The position numbers and the translations under genes were made by a program. From positions 1,364,001 through 1,428,000 of the forward strand of contig NZ_CP039731.1 of NCBI RefSeq assembly GCF_005155025.1: a stretch of 64,000 nucleotides of DNA. The letters are read 5' to 3'. The DNA is from Aquitalea aquatilis (lineage in GTDB: Bacteria; Pseudomonadota; Gammaproteobacteria; Burkholderiales; Chromobacteriaceae). A model generated the notes under the pieces. That model was not told where the DNA came from and made no database searches. It saw only the letters and a program-made list of their open reading frames with translations. Below, in pieces: positions 19,231 to 29,106 of this stretch; the stretch's first letter is position 1, and each line of letters starts with the position of its first letter.

Positions 19231-19499
19231 ACCGCCTGTGCGCGATCCTTCTGGTGCTGGTCGTGGTGTCCGCCTGGTCGGTGGTCACCTCGCAGCACGT
19301 ATCGCGCAGGCTGTACAGCGACCTGCAGAAAGAGCAGAAGTCCGCCCAGCAGCTGGAGGTGGAATTTGGCCAGCTGCAACTGGAGCAAAGTACCTGGGGT
19401 GCACACGCGGTGATTGAAAAGGCCGCCAGTACGCGGCTGGGCATGCACACACCGGATCCACGCCAGATCCAGGTGATCTCTGCCCGGGGAGGTGCCTGA
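19227..19499 (+). CDS. ftsL: Cell division protein FtsL
   Basis: A 90-residue bitopic membrane protein. A short cytoplasmic start MNRL, one membrane helix (about residues 4-22) and a periplasmic leucine-zipper-like coiled coil (about residues 28-60) fit FtsL, which joins FtsB and FtsQ in the divisome and activates FtsWI. It is recognised mainly by position and architecture, since FtsL sequences are poorly conserved. ATGA overlap with rsmH and TGATG overlap with ftsI. Confidence 0.9.
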   Translation: MNRLCAILLVLVVVSAWSVVTSQHVSRRLYSDLQKEQKSAQQLEVEFGQLQLEQSTWGAHAVIEKAASTRLGMHTPDPRQIQVISARGGA

Positions 19500-21250
19500 T
19501 GCGCACCAGCTACTCCGCCCATCAGCGTGAACGCCTTGCCGATGCCAGCCCTGCCCTGAAAATGACGGCAGGGCGTGTGCGTTTTGTGCTGGTGATGCTG
19601 GGTCTGCTGTTTCTGGCGCTGATTGGCCGTGCCATTTACCTGCAAGTGGTGCAGCAGGACTTCCTGCAAGGCCAGGGTGAGGCGCGTTTCCGTCGTGCCA
19701 TGACGCTGGAAGCCAACCGCGGGGTGATTACCGACCGCAATGGCGAACCACTGGCCATCAGCTCGCCGGTGCAAACCATCTGGGCCAGCCCGGCCGACAT
19801 GGAGCCGGTGCCGCCGGCCAAGCTGCGTGATCTGGGCAAGCTGCTGGACATGGCGCCGGAAGAACTGGCCACCAAGCTGTCCGACCGCAAGAAAGAATTC
19901 GTCTACATCAAGCGTCAGATCAATCCGGAAGTGGCAGACAAGGTGATTGCCCTGGGCATTCCCGGCATCGCCAAGCAGCAGGAATACCGCCGCTTCTATC
20001 CGGCCGGGGAAATCATTTCCCACATCATCGGTTTTACCGGGGTGGACGGCAAAGGCCAGGAAGGCGTAGAGCTGGCGCGCGAAAAAATGCTGTCCGGCAA
20101 GGATGGTCGCCGTGTGGTGATCAAGGATCGCCGTGGCCACATCATCGAGGATGTGGCCGCCATCGAACCGCCCCGAGATGGCCAAACCCTGGCACTGGCG
20201 GTGGATCATCGCATCCAGTACCTGGCTTATCGTGAAATCAAGGCTGCGGTAGAAGAGAACAAGGCCAAGGCCGGCAGTGTAGTCGTGCTGGATGCCAAGA
20301 CCGGAGAACTGCTGGCGCTGGCCAACTACCCCTCCTTCAATCCGAACAACCGGGTCGGTACCACGCCGGAAATGCTGCGTAACCGCGCAGTGATCGACCT
20401 GTTCGAGCCTGGCTCCACCATGAAGCCGCTGTCGATCTCGCTGGCGCTGGAACACGGCAAGGCCAACGTCAATACCGTGCTGGACACCCACAGCTACATG
20501 ATCGGTCCGGCCACCATCCGCGACGTATCGGCCCAGCCCAGCCTGAATATTCTGGGCATCATCCAGAAGTCGTCCAATGTGGGTACCAGCAAGCTGGCGC
20601 TGCTCAATTCGCCGCAGGATTTCTGGACTTATTACGATTCCTTGGGCTTTGGCCGCCCGCCCAATACCGGTTTTCCCGGCGAGGCGGCAGGCCGTCTGCG
20701 CGACTGGAAAAGCTGGCGGCCCATCGAACAGGCCACCATGTCCTTCGGCTACGGCGTATCGGTCAGCCTGCTCCAGATGGCGCGGGCTTACACCATTTTT
20801 ACCAATGATGGCGTGATGCTGCCCATCTCGCTGTACAAGACCAGCACCCCCATGCCGGGCAAGCGTGTGCTGAGCGAGAAAACCTCGCACGAAATGCATG
20901 ACCTGCTGGTGGCCAATAGCGAGCCGGGTGGCGGTGCTGTCGGTGGCCGCATCATCGGTTACAGCATCGGCGGCAAGAGCGGTACCGCACGTAAGCTGGA
21001 AGGGCGCACCTATGTGGCCAACAAGCACCGCGCCCTGTTCATGGGCTTTGCCCCGGGCAAGAACCCCAAACTCATCGTGGCCGTGATGATCGACGAACCC
21101 ACGGCCGGCAAATACTACGGCGGCGCCATTTCCGCGCCGGTGTTTTCCCAGGTGGCTGGCGGCGCGCTGCGCGTGCTGAATGTGCAGCCGGACGAGCCGT
21201 CCAACAACAGCTTGCTGCCGGACTCGACCCCGGTCCCTGCGGATTTTTGA
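19499..21250 (+). CDS. ftsI: Penicillin-binding protein 3 / FtsI (septal transpeptidase)
   Basis: A 583-residue class B PBP that cross-links septal peptidoglycan together with FtsW. One membrane anchor (about residues 25-45) precedes a pedestal domain and a transpeptidase domain with EPGSTMKPL (nucleophile Ser), the KSSNVGTSK motif (SxN) and GGKSGTARKL (KSGT). It starts at the ATG of a TGATG overlap with ftsL. This is one of two class B PBPs in the window; mrdA is the elongation counterpart. Confidence 0.96.
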   Translation: MRTSYSAHQRERLADASPALKMTAGRVRFVLVMLGLLFLALIGRAIYLQVVQQDFLQGQGEARFRRAMTLEANRGVITDRNGEPLAISSPVQTIWASPADMEPVPPAKLRDLGKLLDMAPEELATKLSDRKKEFVYIKRQINPEVADKVIALGIPGIAKQQEYRRFYPAGEIISHIIGFTGVDGKGQEGVELAREKMLSGKDGRRVVIKDRRGHIIEDVAAIEPPRDGQTLALAVDHRIQYLAYREIKAAVEENKAKAGSVVVLDAKTGELLALANYPSFNPNNRVGTTPEMLRNRAVIDLFEPGSTMKPLSISLALEHGKANVNTVLDTHSYMIGPATIRDVSAQPSLNILGIIQKSSNVGTSKLALLNSPQDFWTYYDSLGFGRPPNTGFPGEAAGRLRDWKSWRPIEQATMSFGYGVSVSLLQMARAYTIFTNDGVMLPISLYKTSTPMPGKRVLSEKTSHEMHDLLVANSEPGGGAVGGRIIGYSIGGKSGTARKLEGRTYVANKHRALFMGFAPGKNPKLIVAVMIDEPTAGKYYGGAISAPVFSQVAGGALRVLNVQPDEPSNNSLLPDSTPVPADF

Positions 21251-21261
21251 AGAAACAGAAC

Positions 21262-22740
21262 ATGAAAAGTCGCCTGACAAGCTTGCCGGACTGGGATCCG
21301 GCACAACTGAACCAGCTGGGCCTCCCCCTCAAACGGGTCGAGGCTGACAGCCGCCGTGTGCTGCCCGGAGATATCTTCCTGGCCTGTCACGGCGAGTACG
21401 CTGATGGCCGCGATTTCATTCCTGCTGCACTGGAAAAAGGTGCCGCAGCCGTGCTGTGGGATAGCGCTGACGGGTTTGCCTGGCAGCCGGAATGGGATCT
21501 GCCCAATCTGCCGGTACCGGCCCTGCGCGAGCGCGCCGGCATGGTGGCCGCCCATGTCTATGGTCAGCCCAGCCTGGCGATGACGGTGATCGGCATTACC
21601 GGCACCAACGGCAAGACTTCGATTTCCCACTGGCTGGCGCAGGCATTTTCCCTGCTGGGGCAGAAAGCCGCGCTGATCGGTACTGTGGGTAATGGTTTTT
21701 ATGGCGAACTGACCGAAACCACCCACACTACGCCGGACCCGGTCACCGTGCAGCAGAAACTGGCTGAATACCGTCGCCAGGGTGCACACGTGGTGACCAT
21801 GGAAGTGTCCAGCCACGGGCTGGACCAGTCGCGTGTCAATGGTGTCAGCTTCGCCACGGCGGTGTTTACCAATCTGACCCGCGACCATCTGGACTACCAC
21901 GGCAGCATGGAAGCCTACGGTGCGGCCAAGGCCAAGCTGTTCCACTGGGAAGGCCTCAAGCATGCGGTCATCAATGTCGATGACCCGTTTGGCCGCCAGC
22001 TGGTGCAGGACATTGATGCCAGCCAGACCAAGGTAGTGAGCTACGGCCTGACGCAGGGTGATGTGCGCCCGCTCAGCCTCACTGCCAATCTGGACGGCCT
22101 GCACTTGCAGGTGACCACGCCGTGGGGCGAGGTGGACGTGCGAACCGGCCTGGTGGGCCGTTTCAATGCCAGTAATCTGTTGGCCTGTCTGGCCACCTTG
22201 TGCGTCAACGGTGTCAGCCTGGCCGATGCGGCTGCAGTCATGGCGCGCATCCAGCCGGCACGTGGCCGCATGCAAAGCATAGGCGGCAGCCACGAGCCGC
22301 TGGTGGTAATCGACTACGCCCACACCCCGGACGCGCTGGAAAAGGCGCTGGCTACCTTGGCGGATATCCGCCCGGCCGGCAGCAAGCTGTATTGCGTATT
22401 CGGCTGCGGTGGTGACCGCGATCCGGGCAAGCGCCCGATGATGGGCGAAATCGCCGAACGCATTGCCGATGTGGCCGTGGTGACCAGCGACAATCCGCGC
22501 ACCGAAACCCCGCAAACCATCATCGAACACATTCTGGCTGGCATGAGCCACCCGGGCCATGTCGAGGCAGACCGTGCCGCCGCCATTCACTGGGCAGTCG
22601 CCCAGGCGCAGGCTGGCGATATCGTGCTCGTCGCTGGCAAAGGCCACGAGGAATACCAGGACATCGCCGGGGTCAAGCACCCGTTCTCCGACTTCCGCAT
22701 TGCCGAAGAAGCACTGACGGCCTGGGGAGACCGGGCATGA
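21262..22740 (+). CDS. murE: UDP-MurNAc-tripeptide synthetase MurE
   Basis: A 492-residue Mur ligase that adds the third stem-peptide residue to UDP-MurNAc-L-Ala-D-Glu. The ATP loop ITGTNGKTSISHW (near residue 110) and the DNPRTE motif (near residue 410) are clear; DNPR is the mark of meso-diaminopimelate specificity. The ATG at 21262 is chosen; an in-frame TTG at 21247 overlapping the ftsI end is less likely. The stop overlaps murF as ATGA. Confidence 0.95.
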   Translation: MKSRLTSLPDWDPAQLNQLGLPLKRVEADSRRVLPGDIFLACHGEYADGRDFIPAALEKGAAAVLWDSADGFAWQPEWDLPNLPVPALRERAGMVAAHVYGQPSLAMTVIGITGTNGKTSISHWLAQAFSLLGQKAALIGTVGNGFYGELTETTHTTPDPVTVQQKLAEYRRQGAHVVTMEVSSHGLDQSRVNGVSFATAVFTNLTRDHLDYHGSMEAYGAAKAKLFHWEGLKHAVINVDDPFGRQLVQDIDASQTKVVSYGLTQGDVRPLSLTANLDGLHLQVTTPWGEVDVRTGLVGRFNASNLLACLATLCVNGVSLADAAAVMARIQPARGRMQSIGGSHEPLVVIDYAHTPDALEKALATLADIRPAGSKLYCVFGCGGDRDPGKRPMMGEIAERIADVAVVTSDNPRTETPQTIIEHILAGMSHPGHVEADRAAAIHWAVAQAQAGDIVLVAGKGHEEYQDIAGVKHPFSDFRIAEEALTAWGDRA

Positions 22741-24113
22741 TGACCCTGCAACAGGCGGCACAATTGGCTGGCGGCATCCTGACGGGTGGCGACGGACAGG
22801 CGCGTCTGGCCCGCGTGGTTACCGATAGCCGTGCCGTGCAGCCGGGCGACCTGTTTGTCGCGCTCAAGGGCGAGCGTTTTGATGCCCATGATTTCGTGGC
22901 CGATGTGCTGGCCCGCGGTGCTGCTGCCGCACTGGTGGACAACAGTTTTGTACTGGAAGGTGCCTGCCTGGTCCGGGCGGACGACACCCGTTTGGCACTG
23001 GGCCGGCTGGCGGCCGGCTGGGCTGCGCTGCAGCCGGCATTGCGCATCGGCATTACCGGCTCCAATGGCAAGACCACGGTCAAGGAAATGGTTGCCGCCA
23101 TTCTCAAGACCCATGCCGGAGCCGACGCCGTGCATGCCACCGCCGGCAATTTCAACAACGACATCGGCCTGCCGCTGACCCTGCTGGGGCTGACTGCCGC
23201 CCATCGCTATGCGGTGCTGGAAATGGGCATGAACCATCACGGTGAGCTGACTTACCTGACTGGCCTGGCCCGGCCGCAAGTGGCACTGGTCAACAATGCC
23301 ATGCGCGCGCACTTCGGTTATTTCGCCGACACCACCGATGTGGCGCGGGCCAAGGCCGAAATTTTCCTCGGTCTGCCGGAAGATGGCGTGGCCATCGTCA
23401 ATGCCGACGACGCCAATGTCGCGCTGTTCCGTACGGCTGCCGGCAAGCACCGCGTGTGCAGCTTCGGCCTGCAACAGCCTGCCGACATCAGCGCCACGGA
23501 CATCAGCCTGCAGGCGCTGGACAGCAGTTTCACCCTGTGCAGCCCGCAGGGCGAGCAGGCCATCAGCCTGCCGGCACCGGGCGAGCACAATGTGCGCAAT
23601 GCGCTGGCTGCGGCTGCCATTGCGCTGGCGCTGGAGGTGCCGCTGGCCACCATCGCCGCCGGTCTGGCCGCTTTTGGCAATGCCAAGGGCCGTCTGCAGC
23701 AGAAGGCCGGCCTGCATGGCGGTGTGGTGATTGACGACAGCTACAACGCCAATCCGGATTCGATGAAAGCCGGTATCGATGTATTGGCCCGTCTGCCGGC
23801 CCCGCACTGCTTCGTGATGGGTGATATCGGCGAGCTGGGCGAGTCGGCCGCGCAACTGCATCGCGAAGTGGGCGAACACGCCCGCCAGCGCGGCATTGCC
23901 CAACTGGTGACGCTGGGCGAACTCAGCCGTCACGCCGCCGCGGCCTATGGCGACGGCGCACAGAGTTTTGATGATTTCGCGGCGCTGGCCAGCTGGCTGG
24001 GCGCCAATTTGCAAGCGGGAGCCTCGGTGCTGGTGAAGGGTTCACGCTTCATGCGTATGGAACGGGTGGTGGAACACCTGACGACCGCAAAACAACAAGA
24101 AGAGGGAGTGTAA
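22737..24113 (+). CDS. murF: UDP-MurNAc-tripeptide:D-Ala-D-Ala ligase MurF
   Basis: A 458-residue cytoplasmic Mur ligase that completes the UDP-MurNAc-pentapeptide. It has the ATP loop [14 protein letters not shown] (near residue 104), [10 protein letters not shown] and the C-terminal ligase domain segment [16 protein letters not shown]. It starts in an ATGA overlap with murE; a second ATG follows directly. Together with MurC, D and E all four amino-acid ligases lie in this cluster. Confidence 0.96.
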   Translation: MMTLQQAAQLAGGILTGGDGQARLARVVTDSRAVQPGDLFVALKGERFDAHDFVADVLARGAAAALVDNSFVLEGACLVRADDTRLALGRLAAGWAALQPALRIGITGSNGKTTVKEMVAAILKTHAGADAVHATAGNFNNDIGLPLTLLGLTAAHRYAVLEMGMNHHGELTYLTGLARPQVALVNNAMRAHFGYFADTTDVARAKAEIFLGLPEDGVAIVNADDANVALFRTAAGKHRVCSFGLQQPADISATDISLQALDSSFTLCSPQGEQAISLPAPGEHNVRNALAAAAIALALEVPLATIAAGLAAFGNAKGRLQQKAGLHGGVVIDDSYNANPDSMKAGIDVLARLPAPHCFVMGDIGELGESAAQLHREVGEHARQRGIAQLVTLGELSRHAAAAYGDGAQSFDDFAALASWLGANLQAGASVLVKGSRFMRMERVVEHLTTAKQQEEGV

Positions 24114-24114
24114 G

Positions 24115-25200
24115 GTGCTGCTCTGGCTAGCTGAATTGCTGGGTTCTCATATCCGGACCTTTAACGTTGTGTTCTACGTCACCCTGCGGGCGGTGATGGC
24201 GGCGCTGACTTCGCTGACCATCTCGCTGCTGATGGGGCCGTGGGTGATCCGCAAACTGACCGAACTGAAAGTCGGCCAGGCGGTCCGCAACGATGGTCCG
24301 CAGACCCATCTGGTCAAGGCCGGTACGCCGACCATGGGCGGTTCGCTGATCCTGCTGTCCATCACCATCACCACCCTGCTGTGGGCCGACCTGTCCAACA
24401 AATACGTCTGGCTATTGCTGGCGGTGATGCTGGGTACCGGTGCGCTGGGCTTTTACGACGACTGGCGCAAGGTGGTGTACAAGGACCCGAAAGGGGTGTC
24501 GGCCAAGTTCAAGATGGCCTGGCAATCCACCATTGCCATTGCCGCCGGTGTGTTTCTGATTGCCACCGCCAAGCTGCCGGCTTCCACCGAATTCATCGTG
24601 CCCTTCTTCAAGACCGTGGCCTACCCGCTGGGCGTGGTGGGCTTCTGCGTACTGACCTATCTGGTGATCGTCGGTACCTCGAATGCCGTCAACCTGACAG
24701 ATGGTCTGGATGGTCTGGCCGCCTTGCCGGTGGTGATGGTGGCCTCCGGCCTGTCCATCTTTGCCTACGTGGCTGGCCACGTGGTGTTTTCCCGTTATCT
24801 GGGCCTGCCCTTCATCCCAGGCGCGCATGAGGTCGTGGTGTTCTGCGCCGCCATCTGCGGGGCCTGTCTGGGCTTTCTGTGGTTCAACGCCTATCCGGCC
24901 CAGGTATTCATGGGTGACGTGGGCGCGCTGGCACTGGGCGCAGCGCTGGGCACCGTAGCGGTGATCGTACGGCAGGAAATCGTGCTGTTCATCATGGGCG
25001 GCCTGTTCGTGATGGAAGCGCTGTCGGTGATGATTCAGGTGACCTCGTTCAAGCTCACCGGCAAGCGGGTGTTCCGCATGGCTCCGCTGCATCACCACTA
25101 CGAATTGAAGGGCTGGAAAGAAACCCAGGTTGTCGTGCGTTTCTGGATCATCACCATGATGCTGGTGCTGGCCGGCCTCGCTTCGTTGAAATTGCGTTAA
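24115..25200 (+). CDS. mraY: Phospho-MurNAc-pentapeptide transferase MraY
   Basis: A 361-residue polytopic enzyme that moves phospho-MurNAc-pentapeptide to undecaprenyl phosphate, giving lipid I. Family motifs are [38 protein letters not shown] and the C-terminal [12 protein letters not shown]. It uses a GTG start at 24115, one base after the murF stop and preceded by GGAG. This is the first membrane-bound step of lipid II synthesis. Confidence 0.97.
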   Translation: MLLWLAELLGSHIRTFNVVFYVTLRAVMAALTSLTISLLMGPWVIRKLTELKVGQAVRNDGPQTHLVKAGTPTMGGSLILLSITITTLLWADLSNKYVWLLLAVMLGTGALGFYDDWRKVVYKDPKGVSAKFKMAWQSTIAIAAGVFLIATAKLPASTEFIVPFFKTVAYPLGVVGFCVLTYLVIVGTSNAVNLTDGLDGLAALPVVMVASGLSIFAYVAGHVVFSRYLGLPFIPGAHEVVVFCAAICGACLGFLWFNAYPAQVFMGDVGALALGAALGTVAVIVRQEIVLFIMGGLFVMEALSVMIQVTSFKLTGKRVFRMAPLHHHYELKGWKETQVVVRFWIITMMLVLAGLASLKLR

Positions 25201-25212
25201 GGATAAGGGCTC

Positions 25213-26592
25213 ATGGACTTTGCTGATCGTCACATCGCGGTAGTGGGGCTGGGAGGCTCGGGGCTGGCTGCCGCGCGCTATCTGGCTGCCCACGGCGCAC
25301 GCGTGGTGGTGGCCGATAGCAAGCCCGCGCCGGAGCGCGTGGCCCAGCTGCTGCAAGATGTGCCGACGGCGGAATTGCGTAGCGGCGCGTTTGATGCCAG
25401 CACCTTTGCCGGCGTCGACATGCTGGTGCTCAGCCCCGGCGTACCGCTGAAAGCCCCTGCCATTGATGCTTTCCGCCGTGCCGGTGGCGAAGTGGTGGGT
25501 GATGTGGAGCTGCTGGCCCGCGCCATCAAGGGTCATGGCAGCAAGGTCATCGCCATCACCGGCTCCAATGGCAAGACCACCGTCACCAGTCTGGTTGGCC
25601 ATCTATGCCAGCAGGCTGGGCTGGATACCATCGTGGCCGGCAATATCGGCTTGGCGGTACTGGAAGCCCTGCTGGAGCGCGAACAGTCCGGCAAGCAGCC
25701 GGACGTGTGGGTGCTGGAGCTGTCCAGCTTCCAGCTGGAAACCACTTACAGCCTCGCGGCGGATGCTGCCACGGTGCTGAATATTTCCGAAGACCATCTG
25801 GATCGCTACCACGACCTGCTGGATTACGCCCACGCCAAGACCGCCGTGTTCAATGGTCTGGGGGTGCAGGTGCTCAACCGCGACGACATCCTGGCCCCGG
25901 CCATGGTGCGCCCCGGTCATGTGGTGAAGTGGTTCTCGCTCAAGCAGCCGGTGGAATACAGCCTGCTGCAGCAACAGGGCGAATACTGGCTGAGCGCGCA
26001 GGGCGAGGCCGTGCTGCCGCAAGCCAGTCTGCAACTGCAAGGCCTGCACAATGCCGCCAATGCACTGGCCTCGCTGGCCTTGTGCGACAGCATCGGGCTG
26101 GACCGTACCGCCCTGCTGCAAGGCCTGCAAAGCTTCCAGGGCCTGGCACATCGCGTGGAACTGGTAGATGAATTTGACGGCATCGCCTGGATTGATGATT
26201 CCAAAGGCACCAATGTCGGTGCTACCGAAGCCGCCCTCAATGGCATGACGCGCCGTGTGGTGCTGATTGCCGGTGGTGACGGCAAGGGCCAGGATTTCAG
26301 CCCGCTGTTGCCGGCCTGCCAGCGCATTGCCCGCGCCGTGCTGCTGATCGGCCGCGACGCCGCTCGTATCCGCGCCGCACTGGCGGATAGCGGTGTGCCG
26401 CTGCAGGATTGCGCCACGCTGGAAGACGCCACCCGCGCTGCGGCCGCACTGGCTCAGCCGGGTGATGTGGTGTTGCTGTCGCCGGCCTGTGCCAGCCTGG
26501 ATATGTTCCGCAACTATGCCCATCGCGCTCAGGTATTCATCGATACCGTGGCGGAAATCAAGGCCGCTGCGGTCGGAAAGGGGCAGCCATGA
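25213..26592 (+). CDS. murD: UDP-MurNAc-L-Ala:D-Glu ligase MurD
   Basis: A 459-residue Mur ligase that adds D-glutamate. It has an N-terminal nucleotide-binding start ([15 protein letters not shown]), the ATP loop [24 protein letters not shown] and [15 protein letters not shown], all typical of MurD. It follows mraY by 12 bases and overlaps ftsW by ATGA. Confidence 0.96.
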   Translation: MDFADRHIAVVGLGGSGLAAARYLAAHGARVVVADSKPAPERVAQLLQDVPTAELRSGAFDASTFAGVDMLVLSPGVPLKAPAIDAFRRAGGEVVGDVELLARAIKGHGSKVIAITGSNGKTTVTSLVGHLCQQAGLDTIVAGNIGLAVLEALLEREQSGKQPDVWVLELSSFQLETTYSLAADAATVLNISEDHLDRYHDLLDYAHAKTAVFNGLGVQVLNRDDILAPAMVRPGHVVKWFSLKQPVEYSLLQQQGEYWLSAQGEAVLPQASLQLQGLHNAANALASLALCDSIGLDRTALLQGLQSFQGLAHRVELVDEFDGIAWIDDSKGTNVGATEAALNGMTRRVVLIAGGDGKGQDFSPLLPACQRIARAVLLIGRDAARIRAALADSGVPLQDCATLEDATRAAAALAQPGDVVLLSPACASLDMFRNYAHRAQVFIDTVAEIKAAAVGKGQP

Positions 26593-27746
26593 TCGTGCAC
26601 TCGGCGCGCCGCTATACCGCCATCAAACCTTTTGACGAGGCACTGGCCTGGGCCCTGGCCCTGCTGTTGTCCATCAGCCTGGTGATGGTGTACTCCGCGT
26701 CGATTGCCTATGCCGAAGCCGATGCCGCCACGCAGAACCGCTACTTCTACCTGATCCGCCACGTCATCTTCATGGTGATTGGTCTCAGCGCTTCTTACAT
26801 CCTGTTTCAGGTACCCACCCGTATCTGGCAGAAATACGCCGGCAAGCTGTTCCTGCTGGGCATCGTGCTGCTGGTATTGGTGCTGGTCCCCGGCATCGGC
26901 CGGGTGGTGAATGGTTCGCGCCGCTGGATCAACCTGTTCGTGCTCAATCTGCAGCCGTCGGAAATCATGAAGTTTGCCACGGTGATCTATGCCGCCGATT
27001 ACACCGTGCGCAAGACCCACAAGCTGCACAGCCTGAAAGAAGGCTTTGCGCCGATGTTCGCCGCCATGGTGGCGGTGGCCTTCCTGTTGCTGCGCGAGCC
27101 GGACTTCGGCGCGCTGATGGTGGTGATGTCCATCGCCATGGGCGTGCTGTTCCTGGGCGGCATCAATATGCGCATCTTCTCCGGGCTGGCGGTGATGGCG
27201 GCAGTGGCCATCGTGCTGCTGATCATTTCCTCGCCGTATCGCCTGAAGCGGGTGCTGGGTTTCATGGACCCGTGGGACGACCCCTATGGCAAGGGCTACC
27301 AGCTGTCGCATTCGCTGATCGCCATTGGCCGGGGCGAGTGGTATGGCGTGGGGCTGGGTTCCAGCATTGAAAAGCTGTTCTACCTGCCCGAGGCCCATAC
27401 CGACTTCATCATGGCGGTGATTTCGGAAGAATTCGGCTTTGCCGGCATCTGCGTGGTGATCGGCCTGTATGCCTGGATCGTGCGCCGTGCGTTTCACATC
27501 GGCGTGGAATCGAAAAAGCTGGAGCGCTTCTTCCAGGCGCTGGTGGCGCAGGGGCTGGGCATCTGGCTGGGCATTCAGGTGTTTTTCAACATCGGCGTGA
27601 ACATGGGTCTGCTGCCCACCAAGGGCCTGACCCTGCCGCTGATGTCGTTTGGTGGTTCGGCCATGTTGATGAATCTGGTGGCGATGGCCGTGCTGCTGCG
27701 GGTTGACTATGAAAACCGCCGCATCATGCGCGGCTACAAAGTGTAG
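26589..27746 (+). CDS. ftsW: Septal peptidoglycan glycosyltransferase FtsW
   Basis: A 385-residue SEDS membrane protein that polymerises lipid II at the septum with FtsI. Motifs include [30 protein letters not shown] and the C-terminal [15 protein letters not shown]. The chain ends RRIMRGYKV with TAG. The codons for IMRGYKV are repeated 227 bases further on immediately before murG, with a tandem hairpin repeat in between (see repeat entries). Confidence 0.95.
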   Translation: MIVHSARRYTAIKPFDEALAWALALLLSISLVMVYSASIAYAEADAATQNRYFYLIRHVIFMVIGLSASYILFQVPTRIWQKYAGKLFLLGIVLLVLVLVPGIGRVVNGSRRWINLFVLNLQPSEIMKFATVIYAADYTVRKTHKLHSLKEGFAPMFAAMVAVAFLLLREPDFGALMVVMSIAMGVLFLGGINMRIFSGLAVMAAVAIVLLIISSPYRLKRVLGFMDPWDDPYGKGYQLSHSLIAIGRGEWYGVGLGSSIEKLFYLPEAHTDFIMAVISEEFGFAGICVVIGLYAWIVRRAFHIGVESKKLERFFQALVAQGLGIWLGIQVFFNIGVNMGLLPTKGLTLPLMSFGGSAMLMNLVAMAVLLRVDYENRRIMRGYKV

Positions 27747-27944
27747 CCGCGCAGGACCAGCGCCGACAGGCGCGTAAGGGCGCAAGCCCGGTTGTGGCGG
27801 TTTCTGCGAGGCCGCAGGACGAAGCTAAAACCGGAGCGAAGGGCGGCTACAAAGTGTAGGCGCGCAGGACAAGCGCCGACAGGCGCGTGAGGGCGCAAGC
27901 CCGGTGGCGGCGGTTTCTGCGAGGCCGCAGGACGAAGCTAAAAC
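27731..27944. repeat. Tandem 113-bp hairpin-rich repeat between ftsW and murG
   Basis: Two units start at 27731 and 27844 (period 113). They are nearly identical through the first 101 bases. Each begins with the last codons of ftsW (GYKV and a stop) and then has three small stem-loops in a row: GCGCC-GACA-GGCGC (27760-27773; 27873-27886), GGGC-GCAA-GCCC (27778-27789; 27891-27902) and CTGCG-AGGC-CGCAG (27804-27817; 27917-27930). Each closes with GACGAAGCTAAAAC. Differences include GTTGTGG against GTGGCGG ahead of the third hairpin. It looks like a REP/BIME-type or other structured element and carries no open reading frame of note. Confidence 0.85.
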
Positions 27945-27946
27945 AG

Positions 27947-27973
27947 CGCATCATGCGCGGTTACAAGGTTTGA
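27947..27973 (+). repeat. Second copy of the ftsW 3' end, abutting murG
   Basis: These 27 bases encode RIMRGYKV and a TGA stop, the same ending as the real ftsW tail at 27720-27746, with only wobble-type differences (GGT/GGC, AAG/AAA, GTT/GTG). It is not in frame with ftsW now. Its TGA overlaps the murG ATG as TGATG, the arrangement expected of an ancestral ftsW-murG junction. Confidence 0.8.
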
Positions 27974-29067
27974 TGAAGATGACGAACAGAACGGTCATGG
28001 TAATGGCAGCCGGTACGGGTGGACACATTGTCCCCGGCCTTGCCGTGGCCAAAGAGCTGCAACAGCGCGGCTGGAAAGTGGTGTGGCTGGGTACCGAGCG
28101 TGGCATGGAAAACAAGCTGGTGCCGCCCACCGGTATTCCGTTGGAGCGGCTGGCTTTTCATGGTGTGCGCGGCAAGGGTCTGCTGGGTTCGCTTAAGGGC
28201 GTGTTGCAGCTGTGCGCGGCTTTTGTGCGTGCGGCGCAGCTGTTGTTCCGCCATCGTCCGGATGTGGTGCTGGGCATGGGCGGCTATGTCTGCCTGCCGG
28301 GTGGGGTGATGAGCGGCCTGCTGTGGAAGCCGCTGGTACTGGTGAATGCCGATGCCAGCCTGTTGCTGAGCAACAAGGCCTTGCTGCCGTTTGCCCGCAA
28401 GCTGGTGTGCGGCTTTGACGGCAGTGCCGCCAGAAGCGTGGCCAAGTCGCTGGTCACCGGCAATCCGGTACGGCGTGAAATCGAAGCCCTGCCGGCACCG
28501 GCACAACGCTATGCCGGCCGTAGCGGTCCGCTGCGGGTACTGGTGGTGGGTGGCAGCCTGGGCGCGCGGGTACTGAACCAGACCCTGCCGCAAGCACTGG
28601 CGCTGCTGCCGCAAGCACAGCGCCCACAGCTGACCCACCAGACGGGTGAGGCCAATTTTGCCGAGGTACAGGCGGCGTATCAGGCTGCCGGCCTGGGCAA
28701 GGATGTGACGCTGCTGCCGTTTATCGATGACATGCCCAGCCGGCTGGCCGAGTGCGACCTGATCATCTGCCGCGCCGGTGCCATCACGGTGAGCGAGCTG
28801 TGTGCCGCTGGTGTCGCCAGCATTCTGGTGCCGCTGGTGGTGTCCACCACCGCGCATCAGCGCGACAACGCCAGCTGGATGGCGACGGAAGGCGCGGCGA
28901 TTCATCTGCCGCAAAGCGAATTGACAGCACAAAAGCTGGCAGACGTTCTGGCTGGTCTTGACCGGCCCCGTCTGCTGGAACTTGCCAGCCATGCCCATGC
29001 CTTGGCCAGACCGGGCGCAGCCGCCCGGGTGGCCGATCTGTGTGTGGCACTGGCAGACGAACAGTAA
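27973..29067 (+). CDS. murG: UDP-GlcNAc:lipid I N-acetylglucosamine transferase MurG
   Basis: A 364-residue GT-B fold glycosyltransferase that converts lipid I to lipid II on the inner face of the membrane. It shows the N-terminal glycine-rich loop MAAGTGGHIVPGLAVA, GMGGYVCLPG, a second G loop VVGGSLGARVLN and the donor-site ICRAGAITVSELCAAG. I chose the ATG at 27973 (MKMTNRTVMV) because it sits in a TGATG with the duplicated ftsW tail and has AAGG just upstream; ATG 27979 is also possible. An in-frame extension back into the repeat is not credible. Confidence 0.95.
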   Translation: MKMTNRTVMVMAAGTGGHIVPGLAVAKELQQRGWKVVWLGTERGMENKLVPPTGIPLERLAFHGVRGKGLLGSLKGVLQLCAAFVRAAQLLFRHRPDVVLGMGGYVCLPGGVMSGLLWKPLVLVNADASLLLSNKALLPFARKLVCGFDGSAARSVAKSLVTGNPVRREIEALPAPAQRYAGRSGPLRVLVVGGSLGARVLNQTLPQALALLPQAQRPQLTHQTGEANFAEVQAAYQAAGLGKDVTLLPFIDDMPSRLAECDLIICRAGAITVSELCAAGVASILVPLVVSTTAHQRDNASWMATEGAAIHLPQSELTAQKLADVLAGLDRPRLLELASHAHALARPGAAARVADLCVALADEQ

Positions 29068-29106
29068 TACGGCAGCCACAAGCGGCCGGAAGCAACGAGA
29101 AAGAAC

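Noticed and set aside
19178-21304. Long minus-strand open frame opposite ftsI (708 codons)
   Set aside because: It is fully antisense to ftsI, whose motifs are complete. GC-rich DNA often leaves long antisense frames open, and the product is low-complexity, His- and Gly-rich, with no domain.
27731-27944. Possible CRISPR-like array between ftsW and murG
   Set aside because: There are only two units, there are no unique spacers between short identical repeats, and no cas genes are in the window.
27904-27972. N-terminal extension of murG into the repeat
   Set aside because: The frame is open for 23 codons, but it translates the hairpin element and lacks a ribosome site. The conserved MurG start lies at 27973.
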